A stretch of 64,000 bases of DNA from Pythium myriotylum (Eukaryota; Oomycota; Peronosporomycetes; Pythiales; Pythiaceae). A program made the position numbers and the translations under genes. The stretch is from NCBI GenBank assembly GCA_023091665.1, contig JALJCQ010000001.1, forward strand, positions 1,736,001-1,800,000, given 5' to 3'. The notes beneath the pieces are model-generated. The model saw only the letters and a program-made list of their open reading frames with translations. It searched no databases and was not told the origin of the DNA. Shown here one piece after another: positions 9,364 through 18,849 of this stretch (positions are counted from its first letter, which is position 1; each line of letters starts with the position of its first letter).

Positions 9364-10826
9364 TTACATGGCGTCCAGACAACTCATATCCGTTTCTTGT
9401 TCGTCGTTTCCCTCGATAGCTTCTCGCTCACACTCAGCATGTAGGACCTCTGGGATGTGTGGTGCTGTACGGGTCAGCGGTTCTGTCGGATCAAATACAC
9501 CGCGCGTTCTCCAACCGCAGTGCTCGAAGACGGATTGCATGTTATAGTGCTTGAAGCGCTGGGATGTATTGACAACAAACGGCCTCATGTCACTCCCACT
9601 TGACTCGCTATAACGCCGTTGGAATGACCGCTTAATAAACCCAAAGAGAAACTCAATAGGGTTGAAGAATGGACAACAAGCCGGCAGGAAAATTGGTACC
9701 ACGCTGATGCTTCGCACAAAGTGGACGTATTCTGCGTGCCTATGGATCGTCGCGCCATCGAGAATCCACACCGAGTTCTTTCCTGGGTACTGACGGACGC
9801 CGCCACGAGTGGAATAGGCGAAATCACGGCAGCACTCAACGAACTTACTCTTTCGCTATCAACGGCGTAAAATTTACACGTTCCGAGGGTTTCTTATAAG
9901 CTGCTGTGGTTGAACCCATCAGAACGTGTGAATTTTACACGTTTCACAAAATCCGTCATTGAAGTTTCGCAAAAACTTCAACCTAACCTCAAAACCTCTC
10001 GAGGTTAAATAACAATAACCTCGAAAATTATTTGCAATTTTGCGATATTTTATTACAAAAAGCGGTAGGTTTGCGGGAAACTTCACCTGTCGCACTTCCA
10101 GAACGTGTAAAAGTTACACGATCTGGAAAGTTTGACTTGATTAAATTATCCATACATTCCCTATTTGCACGGAGGTGATTGCGGAAGGGTAAATCCTGTC
10201 GACCGTCCCATCCGTATCATAGAAGTCAATGACGCCGTGAACGTCGATAAATACGAGCAGTGAGACGCGTGGCTTTCGCTGGAAATCACCACGGATAGCG
10301 AGCAGCCGTCCTTTAAGCGCGTATCCACGTTTTCTGATCATGCCTCTGTTATCAAAAGAGACCTCATGTAGGAAAACGAGATTGGCGTGGCACCAGTCGG
10401 TTGCTGCGAGCTCTTCCATGAAGCGGAGGACATCTTGCTCCTTCACATGCATTGCCCTTCGTTCTAACACATTCCATGTCAGTCCGAAGTCGTGGATGAT
10501 GCGCCATACCGTTGGTGTCGATATATCCATAATGAACTCCCTTTTAAAACCCGCCGTCGCTTCATCAAAGAGAGCAAGTGGCCGGCGCTGATAGAAAGTT
10601 GCGAGCCATTGTCTATGCTGGTCCATGAGCATGCGCGGCACACTCGTTCGAACGCGCTCGTCGTCCCCGTAGCCTCGTGAAGACGTATCCAATTTCCGAT
10701 CGTGTGCTCCGCCTTGCTGTAAATTCTCGCGAGCTCTTTTCGCGAGTATCCGAGGCTGTAAAAGCCGTACAAGCAGTGCAAGATGGTATTGGAGTGAGCG
10801 TGTTGGCGGCTTACCACGTCGACCAT
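9364..10826 (-). pseudogene. IS630-like transposase (DD34E), split by a MITE
   Basis: The minus-strand start ATG 10826 gives an N-terminal helix-turn-helix (GYSRKELARIYSKAEHTIG). After a frameshift near 10650 comes a second helical region (ISTPTVWRIIHDFGLTWNVL), then VFLHEVSFDNRG. The first catalytic Asp, normally LDE, reads LHE here. The frame is cut after DTDGTVDR by a 342-bp insertion (9848-10189) and resumes with KFVECCRDFAYS, VWILDGATIH (second Asp) and FFNPIEFLFGF (Glu, 34 residues later). It ends at 9364. The frameshift, D-to-H change and insertion each suffice to inactivate it. Confidence 0.75.
9848..10189. mobile_element. piggyBac-like MITE, copy 1 (342 bp)
   Basis: Closely similar along its length to 59929-60269. 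The ends CTCTTTCGCTATC and (right, reverse complement) CCCTTCCGCAATC are decayed versions of the other copy's CCCTTTCGCAATCA. It sits inside the IS630-like transposase coding region, flanked by TTA and TAA, consistent with a mutated TTAA duplication. It contains three copies of an ACGTGTAAA-type palindrome. Confidence 0.75.
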
Positions 10827-11245
10827 CGAGCTGGACTTCCTGCGCGAATGCTGGGGCTAGGACAGCAAACGCCATGAGCACGCGTCGCCACATAAGAGGC
10901 TACCAGAGTAGACTAGGGTCCTACCTTTCCTCGTGCCAGGTGCTTGTTTCCGCTTGATGTTGCCGCGTGAGTCTCCTCCAGGAAGCTACACGACTCCGGA
11001 TTCGCACACCGGAGCTCTGTGATTGGTCCAGATAGGCATAATTTCTACTTATCGCACACAACCTTGTGTCATTATCACTTTCATTCGAATTTGTGAGACC
11101 ACCCCCAATCAAATCGTTTTGGGCAATCGTTTTCAATTCGATTCAAGTGCTTTTCAACCAATCAAAAGCGTTCTTTTACCCTACCCTGATCCCCCCAGCA
11201 AGCAATTTAAAGCGCCATCACACACCACCAAAAAAACCAGCGACA
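10827..11245. promoter_or_regulatory. Divergent promoter region between two IS630-like genes
   Basis: The two transposase genes start at 10826 (minus) and 11246 (plus). The 419-bp gap has no coding potential and contains CCAATCAAA twice (near 11104 and 11158) plus an ATTGG near 11022, as expected of CCAAT-box promoters. The junction of the two units must lie here, but I could not find TIRs. Confidence 0.35.
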
Positions 11246-12357
11246 ATGGCAAGCACCCAGCAAACAGTTAGAGGGCGGCATGCATCCGTCAACACCATCA
11301 TGCATGCACTCCACGGCCACTTCTACATTGGCATCCCGGAGAATCGACTCGCGACGCTCTACGGCAGGCATATCAACACAATCACTAACTGAATAAACCA
11401 CTTCGAGGCCGAGAACGATAACCAGCGACGCACTACAGGCCAACAGGGCCAAATGACGGCTGAGCAGCGCCAGTAGTTCCTGGCATTCTACGCGAAAAAT
11501 CCCGTCGCGTTTCTAGACGAAGCAAAGGCCGCATTTGAAGCACAATTCGCTCGGTTCATATCGATATCTACGGTGTGGAGAGTCCTTCGGCAACATGGAC
11601 TCACGTGGAAGGTTTTGGAGCGTCGCGCGACGAACATCAAGGTCAAGGACATCGTGCGCTTCACGCTTGAGGTGAACTCCATCAAGTGGTGTCAGATGAA
11701 CATTTAGTTTCTCGACGAGGTCAGTTTTGACAACAAGGGCATGCTGCGTTCTCGTGGACACTGCTTGAAGGGCAATAAGCTTGCATTCCGTGGCGAGTTC
11801 AATTACAAGGCGCGGGTATCGCTACTCTGTTTCATTTCTATCGATGGCATCGTGGAGACGTTTCATACTGATGGGACGTTTGATCGTTGAATGCTGTCGC
11901 GCACATGCGCACTCAGGGAAGTCCGTACACCAGTATCCAGGAAGAGGCTCGGTGTGGATCTTGGATGGTGCCAAAATCCATTGCCACCCTGACATTTTAT
12001 ACTACCTGCGGTCATTAGGCATCGAGCCTATTTTTCTCCCTGCATACTGCCCATTCTACAATCTCATCGAGTGTCTGTTCAGTTTATCAAGAAGTCATTC
12101 AAGCGGCAGTACATGGAGGGATCAAAGCAAAGCCACGCAGCGTTCATTGCAAACGTACTACACCAGTTTGAGACATGACAAGTATTTTTGAGCACTATGG
12201 ATGGCGTGTTACGGGCGAGTTCGACCCTCTATCGGCTTTGAGAGATGAAGTGGTGAGTACATCTCCGGTGGAAAGACATAACGTGAACGATTTGCTTGAG
12301 TTCTCGGAGCGAGGAGATCCTGAAGACGTTGAAAATGGCTCGAGCGGTGAAGATTGA
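11246..12357 (+). pseudogene. IS630-like transposase, second copy with stop codons
   Basis: ATG 11246 starts SVNTIMHALHGHFYIGIPEN (helix-turn-helix). Collinear coding sequence continues through ISISTVWRVLRQHGLTWKVL, FLDEVSFDNKGM (first Asp intact), VDLGWCQNPL/ILDGAKIH (second Asp, frame-shifted) and a Glu 34 residues on. Stops interrupt at about 11390 (TGA), 11475 (TAG), 11704 (TAG) and 11888 (TGA), with frame changes near 11890 and 12170. The C-terminal frame ends at 12357. It is a diverged paralogue of the 9364-10826 gene and lies in the opposite orientation. Confidence 0.75.
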
Positions 12358-12411
12358 CATCGAGACAAGCAGGCAAAAATTTATTAATTAATCGGACCAC
12401 CAATTAGACTC

Positions 12412-13543
12412 CTACTCATGATCAATATCCTCTCGATTTGGAATGGCGGCCAAAGCCGTGGATTCCTCGAAACTATCCGATTGAATAACCACATCTTCAC
12501 CAAACGCTTCAATCACCTCTAAATGATTCTCCAGCATTTGCTTCATCGATGTGATGGCGCTCTGTAGCACTTGGGCAGTTTGCTCGAAGTGCTTCACTTT
12601 GCTCTGCATACCCTGAACTACTTTCTTGGCCATCTTGACGCCCCTTTGCACGCGCTGAATATGCCAATCACTCGCGTTTGCAGTCGCTCGAAACTGAGAC
12701 ACCTTCCTTGGTGGTGGCCCCTTCGCTATCTCTCTGTCTTGTTGAGGTCTTGGCTTACGGAGAATGGCAGTAGCCCACAAGCGCCACAAGATATCCTGCG
12801 CTGTGTACACAGCTCCATACTTTTCCTTCAGTTGCGCCATCATTGACTGGTGGAGTTCTTCGGTCGCAGCGCCACCACGATCCGTTTCGGCTGGTCCGAC
12901 GCATTGGTCCTCGAAGTCACCCAACTGGGCGACCGTGGTAATTTCGTTGTCGTACTTGTAGACAGAGAGCAAGATTGTCTCTTGCTGATTCCGCGTCACG
13001 TATCGACGATCCTTGGGACTTGTCCATGGGTCAAGCAGCTTGGTGCCCATGCGCATCGATGTGTACTTCTCGAACATCTCGAACGTTGGCTCACTTGGAT
13101 CAGCAGACCACACTGGCGGTGTTCCAGTGAGCAAAGTGAGTGGCTTCAGTTCCCTCCGAAACAGTCCCCATAGCTTTCCCCCTGATCTCCTCCCATGTAT
13201 CCCCTTGAACATTGTGGTTGCCGATCCTTCCGGACGATGAGAGTCACTGGTTAACAGTGTCCTTCAGTCGAATGTCGACCGAGATCTTGATAAGCGGATC
13301 GTGGGAGGACACGGGTAGCTGTTGCTGCATCTCGAGGCGAGGACTCCGCCTCTGATATGGAGAAGAGCGAAGATTTGGTGATGGTGCAGCGCCGCGTCCG
13401 GGGGCGCGTACGTCGGGTGATGCACGTCTTGGAGAGCTGCGACGGACGGGAGTGACCGCGTGCATCGCCTTTGATGATTGCACTCGTGTCTTTGCTGTGA
13501 GCACCAGCAATGAGGCGTCCGATGAGTGGAAAATTAGCTCCAC
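12412..13543 (-). pseudogene. Coiled-coil accessory protein of IS630-like unit 2
   Basis: Two minus-strand frames, 13543-13244 and 13212-12412, make up a protein of roughly 360 residues. The N-terminal part is Arg/Ser/Pro-rich and disordered-looking. The middle is globular-looking (MFEKYTSMRMGTKLLDPW), followed by an ILWRLW box, a basic stretch and a long coiled coil (SKVKHFEQTAQVLQSAITSM), ending in acidic NREDIDHE. The 31-bp gap between frames could be a frameshift or part of a small intron (GTGACT follows the first frame). It converges on the transposase ending at 12357. The C-terminal half resembles the 8874-9324 gene. Confidence 0.45.
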
Positions 13544-14104
13544 TGAGTCATTTGATTGGCCAAAATGCTGCCGAAACGATTCCGCGACTTCTCGGTTTCC
13601 GTGGCAGGCCCATAAATTCTGGTGAAAACGACAAAAAATGGAAAGAGGACGACATCGCTGGCGGCGCTCCAGTCGCTGTTCATCGTCAGGCAGTTATTTT
13701 CCCCTCAAAAAAGATGGTCCGATGCCGTTCGCGACGGTTCAAACCTTTGAACATCCTTTTCGCCCTGTTTATACGGGCTAAAGAGTGGAATCAGACCTGC
13801 ACTTAGTCTCCCCGTCTGATCCTGATCCACCAGATATCCTACCGGAATTGCTCCAATGACAATTGATATTGAAATGGTAAAGGTGATTTCGTGGAAAAGC
13901 ACAAAATATTCTCACCTAGACAGTGGCCACGGGGTTAGAAGCGGTGTAATGGTGGTACCGAATATGTTATGGAATTCATGTCTGCCAAACGTCCTACCCG
14001 TAGTCCCCCAGGCCATGAGATCGGTGTCATTGATGGCGACGACGACAGAGTTTGTCATCTCGGTTGAACGCCATGGAAACGATAGCCGACATCCCACGCT
14101 GGGA

Positions 14105-14584
14105 TCAAGGGTAGCGGCGGATAGTGTCACGACCGTCCTTCGCTGTCTCCATCAGTGCAAACGAGCTCGTCAGGGCCACTGTAAAATGGACGTAGCTTAT
14201 CGCAGTAGGATCGGATCTCACTGGCAACAGACTGACGTGCTCCCTTTGTGAGAATTTGCGAGAGAGAACTTCCTGGAGCCCCTCCAGATGAAAACACGGG
14301 TGGGCAGTGATAAAATCAGTCTCAAAGAGAAAGCCTTCGCTCGCCCAACGTGCTGCTCTTGCTGGTTGTAGTCTTGGTAGCACAATTCCATTCTCCTCGA
14401 TTAACTTGTACCAATGTGTGACATACATAGGCGCCGATAGGCCGAGGACAGTCTTACCGTCTGTGACCTCGAGGCCGTAGGCGAACGCCACCACGATTGC
14501 GTCCCAGTACATATCCAGTGAAACGGTCATAATGGTCGACTTGGGGCTATAGGTTTGATTGTCGTGCAGAAAAACGCCGGTCAC
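14105..14584 (-). CDS. Unidentified 159-codon ORF, array unit 1
   Basis: Identical in product to the plus-strand ORF at 2702-3181. The longest frame begins with GTG, the first ATG being 18 codons in. It starts about 155 bp downstream of the tRNA-Val gene on the same strand. Coding status is uncertain. Confidence 0.35.
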   Translation of the reverse strand: MTGVFLHDNQTYSPKSTIMTVSLDMYWDAIVVAFAYGLEVTDGKTVLGLSAPMYVTHWYKLIEENGIVLPRLQPARAARWASEGFLFETDFITAHPCFHLEGLQEVLSRKFSQREHVSLLPVRSDPTAISYVHFTVALTSSFALMETAKDGRDTIRRYP

Positions 14585-14738
14585 GTCGAATCAGTCCAGA
14601 TATACTTTAACTCGTTAATTTGATTGGCCTTGTCAGCCGAAAACATCTGTAAACGACAATAGAATTCTCACCAGAAGCATAAACCACCGCTACGCCAGTT
14701 CCCGCAACTCTTCAGTAGAGCCACGTCGGTGAAAAGCG

Positions 14739-14811
14739 TATCAACGACCGGGATCGAACCGGTGACCTTCTGCGTGTAAAGCAGACGTGATAACCACTAC
14801 ACCACGCTGAC
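14739..14811 (-). tRNA. tRNA-Val (UAC), unit 1
   Basis: Reverse complement of the cloverleaf at 2475-2547 with no change seen. A four-T Pol III terminator follows (AAAA at 14732-14735 on the plus strand). Confidence 0.93.
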
Positions 14812-15339
14812 GTTAGGAGCCGTGAACGGACGTAGCCATTATCATCACTTACTACTTCACCATTCTCATAACGCCCAATGGTGCTTCGCCCCGCACACCA
14901 ACAGTCAAACACCAGATCCAAACCCCCTTCACTTCCCATAATGTACTTTACTCCAATGCGTTTTCGCGCCCAAACTCACTGGACTTATACAACCTCATTG
15001 ACTGGAGTCAGTACGGACGCCGTGTTGTACAGTTGGGGGTTCAGATCAGGTCGTTTTGCAACTTGTACTGCCCTAGCCCCATTCTGACAGTGTCACAAAA
15101 ACCGATCAATGTTGTTCAGAACATTGATCGGTCTTATGACACTTGTCGAGACACTGACACATCCTGGTTCGGATGTGCGGTGGTACGCCAATTCTCGATA
15201 ACACATTGGCATGGTGAATGCAGACGTGTGCGTGAGTCCGAAGGAGGAGCTGGGTGGTGACGTCAGCAGCGGCGTCAGCAATAGGCCCCTTACAAAAAAA
15301 AGGCAAACAAACCATCTTGTTTTGCACGAAGGCATCGAG

Positions 15340-15533
15340 TCAGGAACAGGACCACGTACCGCTTTGATCCTGGTGACGACCTGCTGACTCACGAGGTGCC
15401 AGCACACAGACCCTACGTGCCGGAGCGTTGCGCTATAGGTGCAACGTGGGAGAACATTGTGACCTCCGTAGACATAGCGTTGCGTTCTAGTACGATCGTT
15501 GACGGGCCGGGCCAACTTGCCGCGAGTGACTGA
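15340..15533 (+). pseudogene. Myb/SANT-like N-terminal fragment, array unit 1
   Basis: Frame with FDPGDDLLTHEVPAHRPYV and GATWENIVTSVDIALRS, a Myb/SANT-like pattern, stopping at TGA 15531-15533. It has no start codon of its own. Equivalent fragments begin at 19378, 23416, 27475, 31513, 35551, 39609 and 43647. The inverted copy left of the array extends the same N-terminus into a different C-terminal part. Confidence 0.4.
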
Positions 15534-15596
15534 AGTTTCCCGTCTGCAACATGAACGTAGCCATCGCAACGAGAGCGATGATAGTGAACAAGTGCG

Positions 15597-15613
15597 TTTT
15601 TTTTTTTTTTTTT
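15597..15613 (+). repeat. Poly-T tract, 17 nt, unit 1
   Basis: Length-variable tract of the array: 17 in units 1, 2, 4, 5 and 7; 38 in unit 3 (23673-23710); 37 in unit 6 (35808-35844). On the minus strand it would read as poly-A. Confidence 0.9.
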
Positions 15614-15930
15614 AATGATTTTGGATGTTCGAGCAGAGCGGGTTGCGTGCCGTCGTGCAATTTCTCAAATGACATGGGATTGCTGTGCCAGCTCGAGTGC
15701 CTTGTGGAGAAGACGGTTGCACTCAATCCCTAACCTCGCCCTGTATTTATCCTTTTGGACGAAAACCTTTCTCGGCTAATGTTTTCGTTGGGCCAAATTT
15801 GACTCTATATTTGTATTGGAGAGGCCTTTTTCGAGCCATTTCATGTTGTCATCCACTATTTAAGTCGTAACTTACGACGTTGGGACCCCTCAAAGGTAGA
15901 CGGCGTTTGAAGGTATTCCCTCGCTCTATC

Positions 15931-16807
15931 TCATCTCAGCGAGGGGTAGGGTAAGGACAACTCCGCTGTATCTCTGCTGTGGGGTTCATGTTGAGATAGC
16001 ATGAGAGACCATCGAGGGGTGCTGTCCACCACCATGCTGTTCATCGGGACGAAGCTGTCTGTGGAGTGAGCACTTCGCGTTGTGTGGCTGGTCTTGGTCG
16101 CCGCTCGCCGCGATAAGAGACGGTTCGTGAAGATCATGCACGTTTTGCAAGCAGCGCATTGCTTTCGTCTGCGTGATCCGCAGTAGCCCGCAGTTGGAAC
16201 GTCCAATGCATTAATGCGCATGAACGAAGATGCCGTGTCGATTTCTCGTTTTCGCTTTACCAGGGCGCAGTTGCATCTGCTGACGGACAAGCTATGACTC
16301 CCGGTTGATGGTGCCATCACTGGAGAACGTGATCGAGTTCCCCGGGTAGAGGCTCTTGCTCTCGTGTGCCGCGGGTGATCCGAAGCATGTAAGTTTTCAT
16401 GATCTCGAGTGAGTTTAGACGGTCCGCAAGTGCTCGTAGTCGCATTATCCGAGCGACTGTTGCTCTTGTGTATAACAACCATCGCGAGCGTCTGTATATT
16501 AACGAACAGCTAATCCGTTCGTGAATGCTTTCCATGGACGAAGCGCGTTCACAACTCGAAACAGAACAATGTCGTCAATCGCAGCAAACTTTTGGCATAT
16601 TTTCTATCGTTTCTGCACTAGTACAACCGGCGGCGCGGACCCCGAGACATCATGCGCTGGGGCCAACTCCTCCTGGGATATTTCGATCATCGCGCTGCCT
16701 GTACTTGCTTCATCACCAGAGATATCGTCAGGATGGAGCTCCTCATAGTCGTTCACTGATTCAAAAGTCTTGACCACTGAGCGTGTTCTCGAACGAGAAC
16801 GTAACAT
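15931..16807 (-). other. Coding-like minus-strand stretch in half-unit B, unassigned
   Basis: Several overlapping minus-strand frames are open: 16807-16604 (DYEELHPDDISGDEASTG), 16535-16317 (RLNSLEIMKTYMLRITRG) and 16482-15931. Composition suggests one or more spliced or broken exons rather than one gene. I cannot name a family. The same frames recur in every complete unit. Confidence 0.2.
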
Positions 16808-16891
16808 GCATTGTCGACTAGGTGCGGCGTAACTGGAGCTGAACTAAAATGTGATGTGTGCTTGCGAAAGTTTTGTTTCGACAACCGCTAG

Positions 16892-16941
16892 AGTTGGGTT
16901 TCACGTTGCAAATCATGTCTATCTGAAGGTGAAACCCAACT
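16892..16941. repeat. Hairpin in half-unit B
   Basis: AGTTGGGTTTCAC and GTGAAACCCAACT form perfect 13-bp arms around a 24-nt loop; repeated in each full unit. Confidence 0.8.
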
Positions 16942-17331
16942 GAACGAGTTTTTGAAAGTTCTCTAAAGTCGAGCTAAAGGCGGGAAAGGTGGGCTTCTGG
17001 TGTAGTATAGTGAAATTGAATCTAAACGCCTCCGACAATTGATGCTAGGTGCTGCCATTGTTTGCAGTGGAGGACGCCTTCAAGCGAGAGGTCCCTAAGT
17101 GACGCCCTCTTCTCGTTCTCCACGCAGCCAAGAACCGAGAAATCCTATTCCACTGTTGCTGTGTTAAGAAACAGCGTTGCCAATCATCCATAGAACTTGG
17201 CCAGCTCCGGAGATTGATCTGACAAGCTCTGAGAGGACCAGGCGTCGTCGAATGTCCGAGGCGACTTTCTCGCGCAAGAGCAACACGTAGCTCGCTTTGG
17301 TCTACATATACCTCGGCAAGATACTTACGTT

Positions 17332-17730
17332 GTGGTGAATAGAGCCCAATTTCTAAAACCAAAACCCGCACCCGTTCCCGCACAGGGGATAAAAATACTC
17401 CAAAGCGTTTCTAAATCGATGCATGTGTGGAATGGCACCCGCAGATTTGAGCAAATGTGCGAATGCAACCCGCACAACGTGCCAGGCTTCGAGCGCGAGA
17501 CTTTCGATGGAAAAATGGCCCACAACCGCTTCTGTGCGCTGCTATAGAAATACACAGATGACGACAAAGAGTCAGCGAGGCTGTCGGGTACGTCTGAAGA
17601 GTACAAGGAGAAACAGACCACCTCTCGGCTGTTGTTCGTGACCACGGGGGCCGCGAATACCGAGGAAGAAAAAAAATGGAAAGAGGACGACATCGCTGGC
17701 GGCGCTCCAGTCGCTGTTCATCGTCAGGCA
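17332..17730 (+). pseudogene. Myb/SANT-like C-terminal fragment, array B half
   Basis: In one frame: NPHNVPGFERETFDGKMAHN, a TAG stop (17545-17547), then KYTDDDKESARLSGTSEEY and an acidic/lysine-rich tail. The SGT-x-EEY segment after an Arg-rich helix is typical of Myb/SANT-like repeat proteins. It has no ATG. Copies begin at 21370, 25429, 29467, 33505, 37563 and 41601, all with the same TAG, so the stop predates amplification. Confidence 0.4.
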
Positions 17731-18142
17731 GTTGTTTTCCCCTCAAAAAAGATGGTCCGATGCCGTTCGCGACGGTTCAAACCTTTGAACATCCTTTTCG
17801 CCCTGTTTATACGGGCTAAAGAGTGGAATCAGACCTGCACTTAGTCTCCCCGTCTGATCCTGATCCACCAGATATCCTACCGGAATTGCTCCAATGACAA
17901 TTGATATTGAAATGGTAAAGGTGATTTCGTGGAAAAGCACAAAATATTCTCACCTAGACAGTGGCCACGGGGTTAGAAGCGGTGTAATGGTGGTACCGAA
18001 TATGTTATGGAATTCATGTCTGCCAAACGTCCTACCCGTAGTCCCCCAGGCCATGAGATCGGTGTCATTGATGGCGACGACGACAGAGTTTGTCATCTCG
18101 GTTGAACGCCATGGAAACGATAGCCGACATCCCACGCTGGGA

Positions 18143-18622
18143 TCAAGGGTAGCGGCGGATAGTGTCACGACCGTCCTTCGCTGTCTCCATCAGTGCAAAC
18201 GAGCTCGTCAGGGCCACTGTAAAATGGACGTAGCTTATCGCAGTAGGATCGGATCTCACTGGCAACAGACTGACGTGCTCCCTTTGTGAGAATTTGCGAG
18301 AGAGAACTTCCTGGAGCCCCTCCAGATGAAAACACGGGTGGGCAGTGATAAAATCAGTCTCAAAGAGAAAGCCTTCGCTCGCCCAACGTGCTGCTCTTGC
18401 TGGTTGTAGTCTTGGTAGCACAATTCCATTCTCCTCGATTAACTTGTACCAATGTGTGACATACATAGGCGCCGATAGGCCGAGGACAGTCTTACCGTCT
18501 GTGACCTCGAGGCCGTAGGCGAACGCCACCACGATTGCGTCCCAGTACATATCCAGTGAAACGGTCATAATGGTCGACTTGGGGCTATAGGTTTGATTGT
18601 CGTGCAGAAAAACGCCGGTCAC
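18143..18622 (-). CDS. Unidentified 159-codon ORF, array unit 2
   Basis: Same protein as in unit 1, no change seen. Confidence 0.35.
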   Translation of the reverse strand: MTGVFLHDNQTYSPKSTIMTVSLDMYWDAIVVAFAYGLEVTDGKTVLGLSAPMYVTHWYKLIEENGIVLPRLQPARAARWASEGFLFETDFITAHPCFHLEGLQEVLSRKFSQREHVSLLPVRSDPTAISYVHFTVALTSSFALMETAKDGRDTIRRYP

Positions 18623-18776
18623 GTCGAATCAGTCCAGATATACTTTAACTCGTTAATTTGATTGGCCTTGTCAGCCGAAAACATCTGTAAACGACAATAG
18701 AATTCTCACCAGAAGCATAAACCACCGCTACGCCAGTTCCCGCAACTCTTCAGTAGAGCCACGTCGGTGAAAAGCG

Positions 18777-18849
18777 TATCAACGACCGGGATCGAACCGG
18801 TGACCTTCTGCGTGTAAAGCAGACGTGATAACCACTACACCACGCTGAC
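18777..18849 (-). tRNA. tRNA-Val (UAC), unit 2
   Basis: Cloverleaf unchanged; the unit-specific substitution lies about 10 bp upstream of the gene. Confidence 0.93.

Larger units (their letters stand above)
13633..17670 (+). repeat. Array unit 1
   Basis: First unit. It joins unique sequence at a run of six A (eight in other units) and differs by CAGTTATTTT for CAGTTGTTTT near 13691. Poly-T of 17 at 15597-15613; hairpins at 15090-15142 and 16892-16941. Confidence 0.95.

Noticed and set aside
11246..12357. Fungal-type RIP as the cause of stop codons
   Set aside because: The copia RT stop appears to be Tyr to TAA, a transversion, and the array repeats are near-identical, which RIP would not allow.
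13731..13760. GGTTCAAACC near 13736 as a tRNA B-box
   Set aside because: No D arm, anticodon arm or acceptor pairing could be fitted around it.
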